64,000 nt of DNA from Armatimonas rosea (GTDB lineage Bacteria > Armatimonadota > Armatimonadia > Armatimonadales > Armatimonadaceae), in the NCBI RefSeq assembly GCF_014202505.1, contig NZ_JACHGW010000001.1:1364001-1428000 (forward strand). The letters run 5' to 3'. Below, piece after piece: positions 33,080-42,453 of the stretch. Both the position numbers and the translations under genes were made by a program. The notes under the pieces are model-generated. The model searched no databases, was not told where the DNA came from, and saw nothing but the letters and a program-made list of their open reading frames with translations. Position 1 is the first letter of the stretch. Every line of letters starts with the position of its first letter.

Positions 33080-34090
33080 CTACTCCGCCAGCAGGGAGCA
33101 CCCACGCAACACGGCACCAGGTGCACGGCCCAAGAGCTGAAAGCCTCCGCGCTCGTCCCATACTCCCATGTCCTCGGTCTGGATCGCAAGGACGGAGTTG
33201 TAGTTCGCCAGATCGTAGTGAGCCAGAAGACCCGGCTGACCCGGAGCGGTGTCGTTGCCGGTGACGGGATCGAGGATGCGGGTGCGTAGCCACGGCGGGG
33301 CGAGCTTGGGGCCATCGACCCCCTGGCTGTAGAACTGGCTCGCCAGCTCGCTCATCCCGTACTCCGAGAAGCAGTGCGCCGGCGCAACGCCCAGGCGCTC
33401 CGCAAAGAGCGCGTAGAGCTCGGATTTCTCGACTTCTCGGCTCCGCCCCTTGAAGCCTCCCGTCTCGATCACCAGAGAGCTCTCGTCGAGAGAAAAGTGC
33501 TCGCCTGGTGTGGCATCGAAGTAGTTGACAAAGGCGAAGGCAGTCCCAAAGACGGTGCAGGGAGTCGCGAGGCTTGAGAGCGTGCTTTGCAGCTGCGAGG
33601 TGCTACTCTCCCCCCAGATAAACTCGGCCCCGAGGGTCTCTAGCATAAACGAGAGCGACGAGTGGGGGGCCAGGTCGGGCGGGGGCATGAGCGCAAGGAG
33701 CGGCTGGCTTGGGAAGTGGCGCTCGTAGCCTGCGAGCAGTGAGGTTTTGTAGAGCTCCAGGGCCTCCGCGCTCATAAAGTGCCGACTGGTCTCGCTACCC
33801 GTGGTCCCCGACGAGTGAAAGACAACGGGGCACTCGCTCTCGGGGACGCAGGTGAGGGCGAAGCGCTTGAAAGCGGCGGCGGGGGCGGCGGGGATGTCCT
33901 GCCAGCGCTCAACGGTGGCGGGCGTCTGACCACGGCCGTTGCAGAAGCGCTGGTAGGGAAGGTTGTGGGCGTACTGGTAGGCAAAGAGCCGCAGCGCGAG
34001 AGATTCAAAGACAGCTCCCCCACTCGTGGGGGCGGGGGGGGCTTGGGCGGAGGGGGCGATAAACGCGGCGATATCTTGGGCTAGGCTCAT
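33080..34090 (-). CDS. LuxE-like acyl-protein synthetase/AMP-forming ligase
   Basis: Protein of 336 residues resembling the acyl-protein synthetase LuxE and related adenylate-forming ligases. The phosphate-binding loop is VVFHSSGTTGSETSRHFMS (about 94-112). Later motifs are VIETGGFKGRSREVEKSEL and HCFSEYGMSELASQFYS, near the adenylate site. In lux operons LuxE activates fatty acids, but no luxC, luxD or luciferase genes are present here, so a different acyl or carboxylate substrate is likely. Codons for residues about 20-25 lie in a palindrome. The start overlaps the upstream beta-propeller gene by 4 bp. Confidence 0.78.
   Translation of the reverse strand: MSLAQDIAAFIAPSAQAPPAPTSGGAVFESLALRLFAYQYAHNLPYQRFCNGRGQTPATVERWQDIPAAPAAAFKRFALTCVPESECPVVFHSSGTTGSETSRHFMSAEALELYKTSLLAGYERHFPSQPLLALMPPPDLAPHSSLSFMLETLGAEFIWGESSTSQLQSTLSSLATPCTVFGTAFAFVNYFDATPGEHFSLDESSLVIETGGFKGRSREVEKSELYALFAERLGVAPAHCFSEYGMSELASQFYSQGVDGPKLAPPWLRTRILDPVTGNDTAPGQPGLLAHYDLANYNSVLAIQTEDMGVWDERGGFQLLGRAPGAVLRGCSLLAE
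34017..34032. repeat. Palindrome inside the LuxE-like gene
   Basis: CCCCCAC-TC-GTGGGGG has the same 7-bp arms as the element at 5350-5365 and is also followed by a G-rich stretch ending GGGGGCG. It is in frame, encoding part of the PAPTSGGA segment. Confidence 0.6.
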
Positions 34091-35292
34091 GGGAGGGCCT
34101 CGTAGAGGGTGATCGTGCCATCGGTGCGAACCAGGAGCAGGAAGGCACCGTCGGGGCTGGTGAGGACTTTCTCGATAGGGGCATGGTTCTCCAGCGCGAG
34201 CCGCCAGCGGGTCTTGCCGTCGCCGTCGAGGACAAAGAGCGCCCGGTCGCCATCGAGGACGGTCACCCGCTCGCCCTGGGCCGAGAGCGCGGCGAGCTGA
34301 GGCGAGAAGAAGCGCCCGCCTTTCTCGTCGCCGCGGGGCGACCCATCGCGGTTGAGCAGGACCAGGTGCGCCTCGCCGCCGCGCTGGGTGGTGGAGAGGT
34401 AGGTTAGCGCGACCCGCTGGCCATCGGCGGAGACCTGGGCCCGTGCGCGGGTGCCGGGAATGCGCTTCTCCCAGAGCCGCATCCCCGACTCCATATCGTA
34501 GCCCGCCAGCTGGAGGTCTTGCTCGGAGCGCCGGGCACCGTGGCCGGAGAGACTAATGGCGGTGGCACCGTCGGCGGAGACCTGGACCTCTTGCCAGCGG
34601 GCGGGGTTGGGGTCGCCATACGCCCAGCCCCCGAGTCGTCGCACGCCGGCCGGGAGCCACGTTCCCAGGACAGCGGACGAGCCATCCGTGGAGAGAGCCA
34701 GGGTCTCGGGGAGGGCGCTGAGCTTCCAGGTGACCGGGGGCTGGCTGGTCAGGAGGGAGGTCGCGAGGATCAGGTTGGCTCCCGTCCCAAAGAACGCGCG
34801 GCTCCCATCGGGGGTGGCGGCGATACTCCAGAGCGTGCCGGGGAGCTCAAAGGCATCTGCCTGGCCCGTGCGGGCATTGAGCAGCCAAGCCTTCTTCACC
34901 TGCGGGTTGTGCACCGCCCCGACCAGCACGCGCCCTCCCCGCACCGCCACCACGGTATTGGCCAGCAAGAGAGGCTGGCTACTCCAGAGGCGCATCCCAT
35001 TGTGGGGCGTGAGGAGCTGGACTTGGTGGAGCGAGTCGAGGAGCGCGACCTGGCCATCTGGGGAGAGGCTGAGCGCGAGGGGGCGCGGCAGCATGCGGCT
35101 CCAGCGCTCTTTCCAGCGCGGGCGGCTATCCCCGGCGAGCGGCTCGGTGTCCAGCGCCGGGATGGGGGAGGGACGGGGCTGCAGGGGCGGTTTGCTGGGG
35201 AGCTGGCGGCCCTGTCCCATCCCTGTCCCCAGCACGAGACCAAGCAGGGCGAGAGTCGCCAGGTACCGCAAGGGCGTACCGTGGAGAGGCAT
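34087..35292 (-). CDS. Secreted beta-propeller (PQQ/WD40-like) protein
   Basis: Exported protein of 401 residues. Signal-like N-terminus (LATLALLGLVLGTGMGQG, about residues 10-27), then repeated four-stranded blades with recurring DG-rich turns and aromatic pairs (LSLSPDGQVALLDS, WSIAATPDGSRAFFG, LALSTDGSSAVLG, VQVSADGATAISLS, AQVSADGQRVALTY, VLTSPDGAFLLLV). This resembles PQQ-dependent or WD40-like repeat proteins without catalytic residues. It sits between pdxT and the LuxE-like gene with 1-bp and 4-bp overlaps. Ligand and role unknown. Confidence 0.72.
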   Translation of the reverse strand: MPLHGTPLRYLATLALLGLVLGTGMGQGRQLPSKPPLQPRPSPIPALDTEPLAGDSRPRWKERWSRMLPRPLALSLSPDGQVALLDSLHQVQLLTPHNGMRLWSSQPLLLANTVVAVRGGRVLVGAVHNPQVKKAWLLNARTGQADAFELPGTLWSIAATPDGSRAFFGTGANLILATSLLTSQPPVTWKLSALPETLALSTDGSSAVLGTWLPAGVRRLGGWAYGDPNPARWQEVQVSADGATAISLSGHGARRSEQDLQLAGYDMESGMRLWEKRIPGTRARAQVSADGQRVALTYLSTTQRGGEAHLVLLNRDGSPRGDEKGGRFFSPQLAALSAQGERVTVLDGDRALFVLDGDGKTRWRLALENHAPIEKVLTSPDGAFLLLVRTDGTITLYEALP

Positions 35293-35864
35293 TAGGTACT
35301 CTCGATAAAGGCACGGTGGAGTGTTGGGTCGTCGGTGAGCTCTGGGTGGAACGCCGATGCCAGGAGCTTGCCTTGCCGCACGAGCACGACCCGGTCTTGG
35401 TAGCGGGCTAGCACCTCGACACCCTCGCCCACCTCGCTCACAAACGGAGCGCGGATAAATACCCCGCGCACGGTGCCGAAGCTGGTCTCGATATCGGTCT
35501 CAAACGAGTCGATCTGCCGCCCGAAGGCATTGCGCTCGACCGCGATATCCATCAGGCCCAGCAGGGGCTGGCCACCCCGTTTCTCCCCGGCGGTGATGCG
35601 CTGCGCCAGGACAATCATCCCCGCGCAGGTTCCCCAGATCGGCTTGCCAAATGCCTTGAGAGCCGTGTCCATGCCAAAGCGTGCCATGAGGTGCCCCATG
35701 GTGGTGCTCTCGCCGCCGGGGATGATCAGGCCGTCGGCGGTCGCGAGTTCCTCGGGGGTACGTACCTCAAAGCCCAGCCCACCCGCCGCGTGGACCGCTT
35801 TGAGGTGGGCTTCGTAGTCGCCTTGCAGGGCAAGGACACCGATTCGCTTGGTTGCCACAGACAC
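35292..35864 (-). CDS. pdxT: Pyridoxal 5'-phosphate synthase glutaminase subunit PdxT
   Basis: Class I glutamine amidotransferase of 190 residues that supplies ammonia to PdxS. Hallmarks are the N-terminal IGVLALQGDYEAHL, PGGESTTMGHL, catalytic Cys80 in WGTCAGMIVL, and the His173-Pro-Glu175 pair in AFHPEL. It lies directly next to pdxS with no gap, the usual arrangement for the ribose-5-phosphate-dependent B6 pathway. Confidence 0.96.
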   Translation of the reverse strand: MSVATKRIGVLALQGDYEAHLKAVHAAGGLGFEVRTPEELATADGLIIPGGESTTMGHLMARFGMDTALKAFGKPIWGTCAGMIVLAQRITAGEKRGGQPLLGLMDIAVERNAFGRQIDSFETDIETSFGTVRGVFIRAPFVSEVGEGVEVLARYQDRVVLVRQGKLLASAFHPELTDDPTLHRAFIEST

Positions 35865-36758
<894 letters not shown>

Positions 36759-36818
36759 TATTTTTAAAAACCTCGTTCTTGATTCTACCGCGCTGGATAC
36801 AACACAATCAACCGTGGT

Positions 36819-36824
36819 ATAATT
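36819..36824 (+). promoter_or_regulatory. -10 element for tRNA-Gln
   Basis: A perfect TATAAT in the 97-bp gap between divergent pdxS and the tRNA, about 32 bp before the mature tRNA 5' end. No convincing -35 box is visible. Confidence 0.5.
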
Positions 36825-36855
36825 CCAGCGCTTTCCTGAGAAAGTCAGAGAGCAC

Positions 36856-36926
36856 TCCCGGGTCGTTCAACGGCAGGACAGAGGTTTTTGGTGCCTTTAA
36901 TTGGGGTTCGAATCCCTGCCCGGGAA
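36856..36926 (+). tRNA. tRNA-Gln (anticodon UUG)
   Basis: A full cloverleaf can be folded. Acceptor arms TCCCGGG/CCCGGGA; D-stem GTTC/GGAC; anticodon stem GAGGT/GCCTT around the loop TTTTGGT, with anticodon TTG reading CAA; T-loop TTCGAAT on a stem with wobble pairs; discriminator A. The 3' CCA is not encoded. The body closely resembles bacterial glutamine tRNAs. Confidence 0.88.
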
Positions 36927-37012
36927 TTTCGCTTTTGGCACTGTTGCCAGCTCCTCGGAAAAAAATCGGCTCCCACAGTAACGGAACTGTTCCCAATGAC
37001 GTTTTAGTAGCT

Positions 37013-37675
37013 ATGAACACACGTCGCCCCTTCACGCTCATTGAGCTTCTCGTGGTCATTGCCATTATCGCGATCCTGGCTGCCATTCTCTTCCCGGTCT
37101 TTGCCACGGCACGCGGGCAGGCGCGCAAGACGGCGTGTCTGTCCAACTTGCGGCAGATCGGGATGGCGAACCTGATGTACGCCCAAGACAACGACGACTT
37201 TCCGGTCTGGGGCGGCGATCCTCCCGACCTCAACGGCGATGCGTGGAGTGGAAACTTGGATGTGGCGAACATGCGGCCCCAGCACGAGGTTCTGATGCCC
37301 TACATGAAGAGCAAAGAGATCTGGCGCTGCCCCGCGGATGGAGGTTTTGATTTTTGCGGCCCCTACGAAGGGACCTACCTGCCGTCGCACCCGAGCAGCT
37401 ATCAGAAGTGGGGCTCCAGCTACATCACCCGCACCGAGCTGATTTTATTGAAAAAGCCGATCTCCAGCATGGAGGCCGTGACCACGGATGGCAAGACGGT
37501 CGGCTCCGCGGGGATCGGGTTGTTTTTCGATGCGGTCGGTTACTGGCACGGGAGCAAGCCGCTACTAGGAGAGAACACGACCAACTACCGCAATAATGTC
37601 TCGTTCCTCGACGGCCATGCCAAGAGCCTGATCAATGCGGACTACCTCAACCTCTGGAGCCTGCGGGTTCAATAG
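37013..37675 (+). CDS. Prepilin-like protein with type IV N-terminus (DUF1559 type)
   Basis: Pseudopilin-like secreted protein of 220 residues. A short leader RRPFTL precedes the methylated Ile-Glu of [20 protein letters not shown], the class III signal cleaved by a prepilin peptidase. It continues [20 protein letters not shown] and ends with a [13 protein letters not shown] motif (the DG of the H-x9-DG type domain). This pattern is hugely amplified in Armatimonadota and Planctomycetota, where the roles are largely unknown. The ATG at 37013 is chosen because the leader starts there; the open frame upstream crosses the tRNA. Confidence 0.88.
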   Translation: MNTRRPFTLIELLVVIAIIAILAAILFPVFATARGQARKTACLSNLRQIGMANLMYAQDNDDFPVWGGDPPDLNGDAWSGNLDVANMRPQHEVLMPYMKSKEIWRCPADGGFDFCGPYEGTYLPSHPSSYQKWGSSYITRTELILLKKPISSMEAVTTDGKTVGSAGIGLFFDAVGYWHGSKPLLGENTTNYRNNVSFLDGHAKSLINADYLNLWSLRVQ

Positions 37676-37744
37676 GAAAGCCTCGACGGAGATCGTCCCA
37701 AAATATGAGACTTCTGGCCCCTTGTCAGAAAGGGGTGCTCCCCC

Positions 37745-37750
37745 TAAAAT
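37745..37750 (+). promoter_or_regulatory. -10 element of a probable leaderless transcript
   Basis: TAAAAT, TGGCTC, then the ATG at 37757: a 6-nt spacing, no SD. A small hairpin CCCCTT/AAGGGG (37718-37735) lies upstream and may end the prepilin transcript. Confidence 0.5.
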
Positions 37751-37756
37751 TGGCTC

Positions 37757-38407
37757 ATGGGATATCGGCTCTTGCTGGCGCTCTGTCAGAGCATCGTGCG
37801 CCTGATTCTGGCAACCCATGGGGGCTTGCGGGTGGAGGGCGCGGCGCGGGTGCCGCGCACGGGCGGGGTCTTGCTGTGCCCCAACCATATCTGTGACCTC
37901 GATCCCCCGACGGTCGGTGTGGCGACGACGCGTCCGGCGTGGTTCATGGCCAAGTCCGAGCTCTTCTCGATGCGCTTCTTCTCCTGGCTCCTGCCGCGCC
38001 TGCACGCCTTCCCGGTCAAGCGCGACTCCGCCGACCGCGCTGCCCTCACACGCGCCGAGGAGCTCCTCAAGGCGGGCGAGGCGGTCGTGATCTTCCCCGA
38101 GGGCGGCGGCAACGAGGCGGGGACGCTCCAGCCGCTGCATCCGGGGGCGCTCCTGGTGGCCCTGCGCGCAAAAGTCCCTGTGGTTCCTGTGGCGCTGATC
38201 AACACCAACAAAGTGCTCCCCTACGGCCACATCAAGCTGCGCAAGTCCCCGGTGCCGGTCACCGTGATCTTTGGCGAGCCGCTCGACCTCTCCGACCTCT
38301 ATGGCAAGAAAGGCGGGATCGAGGAGGCCACCCGCCGCCTCACCGAGCGCCTCGCGGCCATGCTAGGCCAGCCCGTCCCCGAAGGCAAGCCCCAAAAGCA
38401 CGACTAG
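37757..38407 (+). CDS. 1-acyl-sn-glycerol-3-phosphate acyltransferase (PlsC family)
   Basis: Membrane-associated acyltransferase of 216 residues transferring an acyl chain to lysophosphatidate or a related lipid. The catalytic HX4D motif is H44-ICDL-D49 in CPNHICDLDPP. The second block, MAKSELFS, and the third, VVIFPEGGGNEAG (usually FPEGTRS), are present, and VPVVPVALI is motif IV. Start at 37757 from the -10 spacing and homology. Its stop overlaps that of the convergent gene. Confidence 0.88.
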   Translation: MGYRLLLALCQSIVRLILATHGGLRVEGAARVPRTGGVLLCPNHICDLDPPTVGVATTRPAWFMAKSELFSMRFFSWLLPRLHAFPVKRDSADRAALTRAEELLKAGEAVVIFPEGGGNEAGTLQPLHPGALLVALRAKVPVVPVALINTNKVLPYGHIKLRKSPVPVTVIFGEPLDLSDLYGKKGGIEEATRRLTERLAAMLGQPVPEGKPQKHD

Positions 38408-39645
38408 CGCTTGCGGCGGCGCTTCGTCGGGAGAACGAGGTAGATCACAGCTCCGATGATGCTGCCCCAGAAAAGCACAAAAACTCCCATTGCTCCGTAG
38501 CGCATCAGCCAGTTTCCGAAGTTGGCACTGGCTTCCTTGTGCCAGGGAATATCCAGTGATGGTGCCGGGGAGTCTTGGTAGCCGTCCCAGAAGTGTGGGT
38601 CGGTGTCCGGGTGGCGGCCTGCTTTGAAGCGCGCCTCCATAAACGCCGTGCGTGCGGCTTGCCACGTCTCCGCCGCGGCGCGCAGCTCCTTGAACTTGGT
38701 GGCGACATTGTCTTGGTTGGTAATGCCAAGCCAGTGGCGTGAGGCTGGTGTGATGAGATAATCCTCACCACTGCGGTGGGGAGCCTCGGGGAGCTTGGCC
38801 CCCTCAAAGAGCGACTTCTTCCCCACGCGAATCAGCTCACGGCACCGTAGCTCCGCGAGATAGGCGACTTTGGCATCGCCGCGCTTGTTGAGCTGTCCGG
38901 CCAGCGCCCCAAAGACATCGACACTCTCCCAGGCATTGCCCAGGACCACCAGCCCTGCCAGCCCCAGGAGTGTCTTGTCTGGTGTACTAGTGAGGGTTGC
39001 CGGCTCGCGCAGGTTGCCGGAGGGGGCATTGCGGTGGATAAAATAGGCCAGGCTCTGCTTCGTGCGCTCTTTGAGAATCCAGTCCATCGCCTGCAGCTGG
39101 GCGGCCTCGCGGCCAAAGTGGGCATCGGGCTTGAGCGCAATGGCCTTGGCGATCTCGGCGCGCGCCTGCTCCAGCTCCCCGATCCGCTCCTCTTTGGCAC
39201 CGTCGCGGAGCCAGCGGTGGGCGCGAAAGGTCCCCGCGTTGGCGAAGTAGCGGTAGAGCGCCTCGGTATCGCTGGCGGGGATGCGAGGGCGCTTCTTCTC
39301 GATCCAAGCCAGCGCCTCGCCACTCTTGCCAAGCTTGTCGTAGGCAACCGAGATATCATCATAGAGGGGAAGTTGCTTGGGGTCTGTCGCCAGCTCTCTC
39401 TGGCAGCGCTCGATCCGAAGCTGGTAGTAGAGCGCCGGGTTGCGGGGGAAGCGCCCGACAATCACCTCCACGATTCCGGGGATATCGGGTGCCTCGCGCG
39501 ATGCTCCCGGGCGTGCAATCGGGAGCTGCTTTGCCTCGAAGGCCAGGGCGTCAGAGTCTCTATCGTTGAGGCAGGCGTGGGCAGAGAGCGGCGTCAGAGC
39601 CAGGAAGGCAACGGCGACTTTTGCGGCAAGTGTGGCGTTTCTCAT
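38404..39645 (-). CDS. Secreted/membrane-anchored TPR-like protein
   Basis: Protein of 413 residues with signal peptide (VAVAFLALTPLSAHA, about 9-23) and a mature N-terminal Cys. A helical repeat region resembling TPRs follows (about 65-220: NPALYYQLRIERCQRELATD, YDDISVAYDKLGKSGEALAW, QARAEIAKAIALKPDAHFGR). Near the C-terminus is one TM helix (MGVFVLFWGSIIGAVIYLV) and a basic tail (PTKRRRKR). The bulk therefore lies outside the cytoplasm, anchored at the C-terminus. No family recognised; the convergent overlap with plsC is incidental. Confidence 0.65.
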   Translation of the reverse strand: MRNATLAAKVAVAFLALTPLSAHACLNDRDSDALAFEAKQLPIARPGASREAPDIPGIVEVIVGRFPRNPALYYQLRIERCQRELATDPKQLPLYDDISVAYDKLGKSGEALAWIEKKRPRIPASDTEALYRYFANAGTFRAHRWLRDGAKEERIGELEQARAEIAKAIALKPDAHFGREAAQLQAMDWILKERTKQSLAYFIHRNAPSGNLREPATLTSTPDKTLLGLAGLVVLGNAWESVDVFGALAGQLNKRGDAKVAYLAELRCRELIRVGKKSLFEGAKLPEAPHRSGEDYLITPASRHWLGITNQDNVATKFKELRAAAETWQAARTAFMEARFKAGRHPDTDPHFWDGYQDSPAPSLDIPWHKEASANFGNWLMRYGAMGVFVLFWGSIIGAVIYLVLPTKRRRKR

Positions 39646-39739
39646 AGTGTTTCAGGACGTCGTTTCGGGGGCGGGGGTTACGCTTGGGATGCAACTTTTC
39701 GGGGTAAACTGACACGTATAGAGTATGAGGTTTCACAAG

Positions 39740-40846
39740 ATGACAAATTCAATGCGCTTTGGAGTTCTAGGGCTGGCCACCGTGGGTCTGGCAGGCTGCT
39801 CGCAACCGCGTCCCGTGACCATGGCTCCGCCGGTTGCGCCGCCCGCCCCACCCGCGATGACCGCCGGGGCACCCAACAGCAACGAGGTCTACAACTGGCG
39901 TGACGTGCCTGCGGGTCAGCAAGTGCCGATCACCCGCGCTGTCTTTGACCAGGGGGGCTACCAGCTCTATGCTGCCTCCGGTGAGACCATTGTGGTGCCG
40001 TTTGAGAACCAGAACATGTATGTCATGAAGTTCGGACGAACCAGTGGCGACATGTACTTTGTTAATGATGGCAATACGGCTCCCACTCTGTACATCCGTG
40101 AAGGCCAGGGGCTGCAAAATGCGGCGGCACAGGGCGCGCTCTGGTACCCGTTCCCGCAGAACTATGCCTACACCCGCCCCGTCTACATGGGCATTGCACC
40201 GTCGTGGACCGACTATGTCGCGATGGGTTGGTACCCGGGGATGCACTACTACGGCGGCTACTACAGCTACAGCCCGTGGCGTGTGGGGCTTGCCTATGCA
40301 GCAATGCCGGGGCTGATGATCAATATCGGGGGACGGCCCTACTACGGCTGGAATAGCTACAACTCCTACTACCGTTCCAACCCCGTGAACCGTGTGCTGG
40401 TGACCAACCGCAACAGCTTTAATTACTCGTCGGTGGGGCGCCGCAGTGCCTCGATGGGCAGCTCGTTTGGGCGCTCGTCGGGAGGCTCTGGCTCCTTTGG
40501 CCGCACCTCTGCCGGCCGCACCTCAGGCGGAGGCTTTAGCGCCTCCCGCCCGAGCTTTGGCAGTGGCTCCCGGCCCACGGGGAGCTTCGGGGGCGGAAGC
40601 TCTGCCAGTCGCCCTAGCTTTGGTAGTGGGAGCTCATCGGGGTCCCGGCCCAGCTTTGGGGGCGGGAGCTCGTCGGGGTCTCGCCCTAGCTTCGGGGGGA
40701 GTAGCTCGGGAAGCCGCCCTAGCTTCGGCAGTGGGAGCTCAGGGTTCTCCAGTAGCCGCCCCAGCTTTGGCGGGAGCTTTGGGCGCTCCAGCGGGAGCTC
40801 GTTTGGCGGCGGTCGTAGCAGCTTTGGAGGAGGACGTCGTCGTTGA
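39740..40846 (+). CDS. Lipoprotein with Tyr-rich domain and Ser-Phe-Gly repeat tail
   Basis: Predicted lipoprotein of 368 residues. Signal and lipobox GLAGC (Cys20), Pro-rich linker, a compact region (about 50-145), then a Tyr/Trp/Gly-rich stretch (MGWYPGMHYYGGYYSYSPW). The C-terminal roughly 135 residues are repeats of SRPSFG[G/S]GS type. Such tails are usually disordered surface segments. The ATG at 39740 is preferred to 39725 because GAGG lies 9 nt upstream and the signal peptide starts there. Function unknown. It is followed by a tightly coupled gene. Confidence 0.6.
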   Translation: MTNSMRFGVLGLATVGLAGCSQPRPVTMAPPVAPPAPPAMTAGAPNSNEVYNWRDVPAGQQVPITRAVFDQGGYQLYAASGETIVVPFENQNMYVMKFGRTSGDMYFVNDGNTAPTLYIREGQGLQNAAAQGALWYPFPQNYAYTRPVYMGIAPSWTDYVAMGWYPGMHYYGGYYSYSPWRVGLAYAAMPGLMINIGGRPYYGWNSYNSYYRSNPVNRVLVTNRNSFNYSSVGRRSASMGSSFGRSSGGSGSFGRTSAGRTSGGGFSASRPSFGSGSRPTGSFGGGSSASRPSFGSGSSSGSRPSFGGGSSSGSRPSFGGSSSGSRPSFGSGSSGFSSSRPSFGGSFGRSSGSSFGGGRSSFGGGRRR

Positions 40847-41292
40847 GAAATGAGCTGATCTTCCAAACCGGCGGCGACTGGGACTCCACCAGCCTGATCA
40901 ACAACGGCTACACGGTCGAGGCGGCCCAGCTCTATATCGAGCTTCGCGCCGGCCGCGACGACTGGGGCGATGAGGTGCATGGGGGAATCTGGGAGGGGGC
41001 GGATCTCACCGCCCTGATCCGCCCCGCGGATAACCCGGACCTGCCCTTTGATATCTTCCCCGGCCGCATCACCATGGAGTTCCCTGGCTACACCATTGTC
41101 ATGGAGAACCTGCACCCCGCGGTGGACATGCGCCACCTGCGTGTCTGGTTCAACGGCGATGACATCACCGACCGTGTGGTGGATATTGTTGTGGATATCA
41201 ACGCGGTCGATAACTTTGTCCAGGCCTATGCCAGTGTCTATAAGTCCCGCTTCTTGCTGCGCGACGAAGTGATCACACACAGTATTTTGTAG
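40843..41292 (+). CDS. Conserved-looking hypothetical protein with TTG start
   Basis: Acidic globular protein of 149 residues, unrecognised. Visible features: WEGADLTALIRPADNPDLPF, ITMEFPGYTIVMENLHPAVD and a C-terminal helix. No signal peptide or membrane segment. The TTG start overlaps the previous stop and is fixed by the strong SD GGAGGAGGA 8 nt upstream. That SD lies in the last codons of the lipoprotein gene, so translation is probably coupled. Confidence 0.6.
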   Translation: MRNELIFQTGGDWDSTSLINNGYTVEAAQLYIELRAGRDDWGDEVHGGIWEGADLTALIRPADNPDLPFDIFPGRITMEFPGYTIVMENLHPAVDMRHLRVWFNGDDITDRVVDIVVDINAVDNFVQAYASVYKSRFLLRDEVITHSIL

Positions 41293-41303
41293 AAAGAACG
41301 AAC

Positions 41304-41741
41304 ATGTCAACTCGACCTGCTGCCGCCCAGGTAGCCTCCTTAGACACCAACCTCACCTGGATCGCCTACGAGTCGGATAGCGCCGATGGGCTTCATGTCC
41401 TGCACAACGGCCAAGCGATCCTGACGGGCTCGATTGAGAGCCTCTCGGTGGATATCGACTCGGAGAAGGGGACTATCACCGCGATTTTGGTGCGAAAAGA
41501 GGGGGGCAATATCAGCCTCTTCCCCGGCTCCGTGGAGATTATCGCTAAGGGCAAGCGCATCTCCCTCTCCGCGGTAAGTGCAACAAGCCTCGAGGGGCTC
41601 TACTTTGGCTTGGGGGTCCGCGAGGATGGCACCAGCGACGAAGTACGGGGAGTCAAGGGCCTGCGGGTTGTCTTTACTCCCGGGCTGGCTAGCGCAAAGC
41701 TCACCTGGATCGAAGGGGACACTGAAGAAGTGATCTTCTAG
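41304..41741 (+). CDS. Hypothetical beta-rich protein
   Basis: Protein of 145 residues with regularly spaced short beta-strands (LTWIAYESDSADGLHVLHNG, GTITAILVRKEGGNISLFPG, LRVVFTPGLASAKLTWIEGD). It looks like a small beta-sandwich. No known family recognised. It begins 11 bp after the preceding gene with an AGAAAGAA SD-like stretch, forming a two- or three-gene operon with the lipoprotein. Confidence 0.55.
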   Translation: MSTRPAAAQVASLDTNLTWIAYESDSADGLHVLHNGQAILTGSIESLSVDIDSEKGTITAILVRKEGGNISLFPGSVEIIAKGKRISLSAVSATSLEGLYFGLGVREDGTSDEVRGVKGLRVVFTPGLASAKLTWIEGDTEEVIF

Positions 41742-42358
41742 GGCTCCTTGCCGCCCAGCTCTTCCAGGCTGAGATGGGCGGCATCCCGAATGCGCTGGCT
41801 CGACGACGAGACCGCTAGCTTTCGGGCAATGGGAATCGTTGCTGTGTCGTCGGCGGAGGCTAGCACCAAGAGCGCCGCAACCGTAAACTCCACGGTCGGG
41901 TCCTGGTTCTCCGCACTCTGGCGCAGGTAGCGGCGCTGCTCTTCCGTGAGCTGGTGTGCCCGCTCTGTGTCTAGCCGCGGGAGAAGGCGCTCCAGAGCCG
42001 CATGGCACTCCACTGCCTCTCGCCCCTGCCACCGGGCAAAGTCCAGGAGCGGCCCCACCGCATCCACCCCCCGCACAGACTCCGCTAGGACTCCCACCTG
42101 GTGCCGTGTTGTTCGCCAGAGCCGACGTGCACGCAGGGTGAGGAGCCAGCCGAGAGTCGCCAAGAGCAGTGCCAGAGCTCCCCAAAAAGCTTGGCCCACT
42201 GCCAGCAAGAACATCCCCAGAGGAAAGAGCCAGATGCCTGCCTGCCAGTGTCGGAGCTGGGGAGCACACGAGAGAGCTTGCCCTTGAAGAAGCACGAGCT
42301 GCTGCTCTGCTGAGAGGTTCTGACAGGCCCAATCTGAGGTATCTCTAAAGCGGATCAT
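41738..42358 (-). CDS. Two-TM membrane protein with C-terminal helical module, paralogue 1
   Basis: Protein of 206 residues. Cytoplasmic N-terminus (about 1-38), hydrophobic hairpin (about 40-75, IWLFPLGMFLLAVGQAFWGA and LALLLATLGWLLTL), then a soluble helical domain. This ends in a module LTEEQRRYLRQSAENQDPTV, AALLVLASADD, SSSSQRIRDAAHLSLEEL. The same layout and C-terminal pattern occur in the genes at 43159 and 43838, so the three are paralogues. Function unknown. TATTAG lies 6 nt before the ATG, but AGAGGG could also act as an SD. Confidence 0.55.
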   Translation of the reverse strand: MIRFRDTSDWACQNLSAEQQLVLLQGQALSCAPQLRHWQAGIWLFPLGMFLLAVGQAFWGALALLLATLGWLLTLRARRLWRTTRHQVGVLAESVRGVDAVGPLLDFARWQGREAVECHAALERLLPRLDTERAHQLTEEQRRYLRQSAENQDPTVEFTVAALLVLASADDTATIPIARKLAVSSSSQRIRDAAHLSLEELGGKEP

Positions 42359-42399
42359 CCCTCTCTAATACGCACTTTATGGGGGGAAAAGGGACGCTA

Positions 42400-42428
42400 T
42401 TGACAAGGTGGTTTAGCTTTGTTACGAT
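42400..42428 (+). promoter_or_regulatory. Canonical sigma-70-type promoter
   Basis: TTGACA (42400-42405), a 17-bp spacer and TACGAT (42423-42428), followed by AAGGAG and the ATG at 42454. This fixes the start of the downstream gene and excludes the longer open frame. Confidence 0.78.
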
Positions 42429-42453
42429 GCGGCTGACAAGGAGTACTTTTATC

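Noticed and set aside
33080-34090. Bioluminescence (lux) operon
   Set aside because: Only a LuxE-like ligase is present; no reductase, acyl-transferase or luciferase genes flank it.
40843-40846. Programmed frameshift joining the lipoprotein and the next gene
   Set aside because: No slippery heptamer is seen, and a strong SD with a TTG start explains the overlap better.
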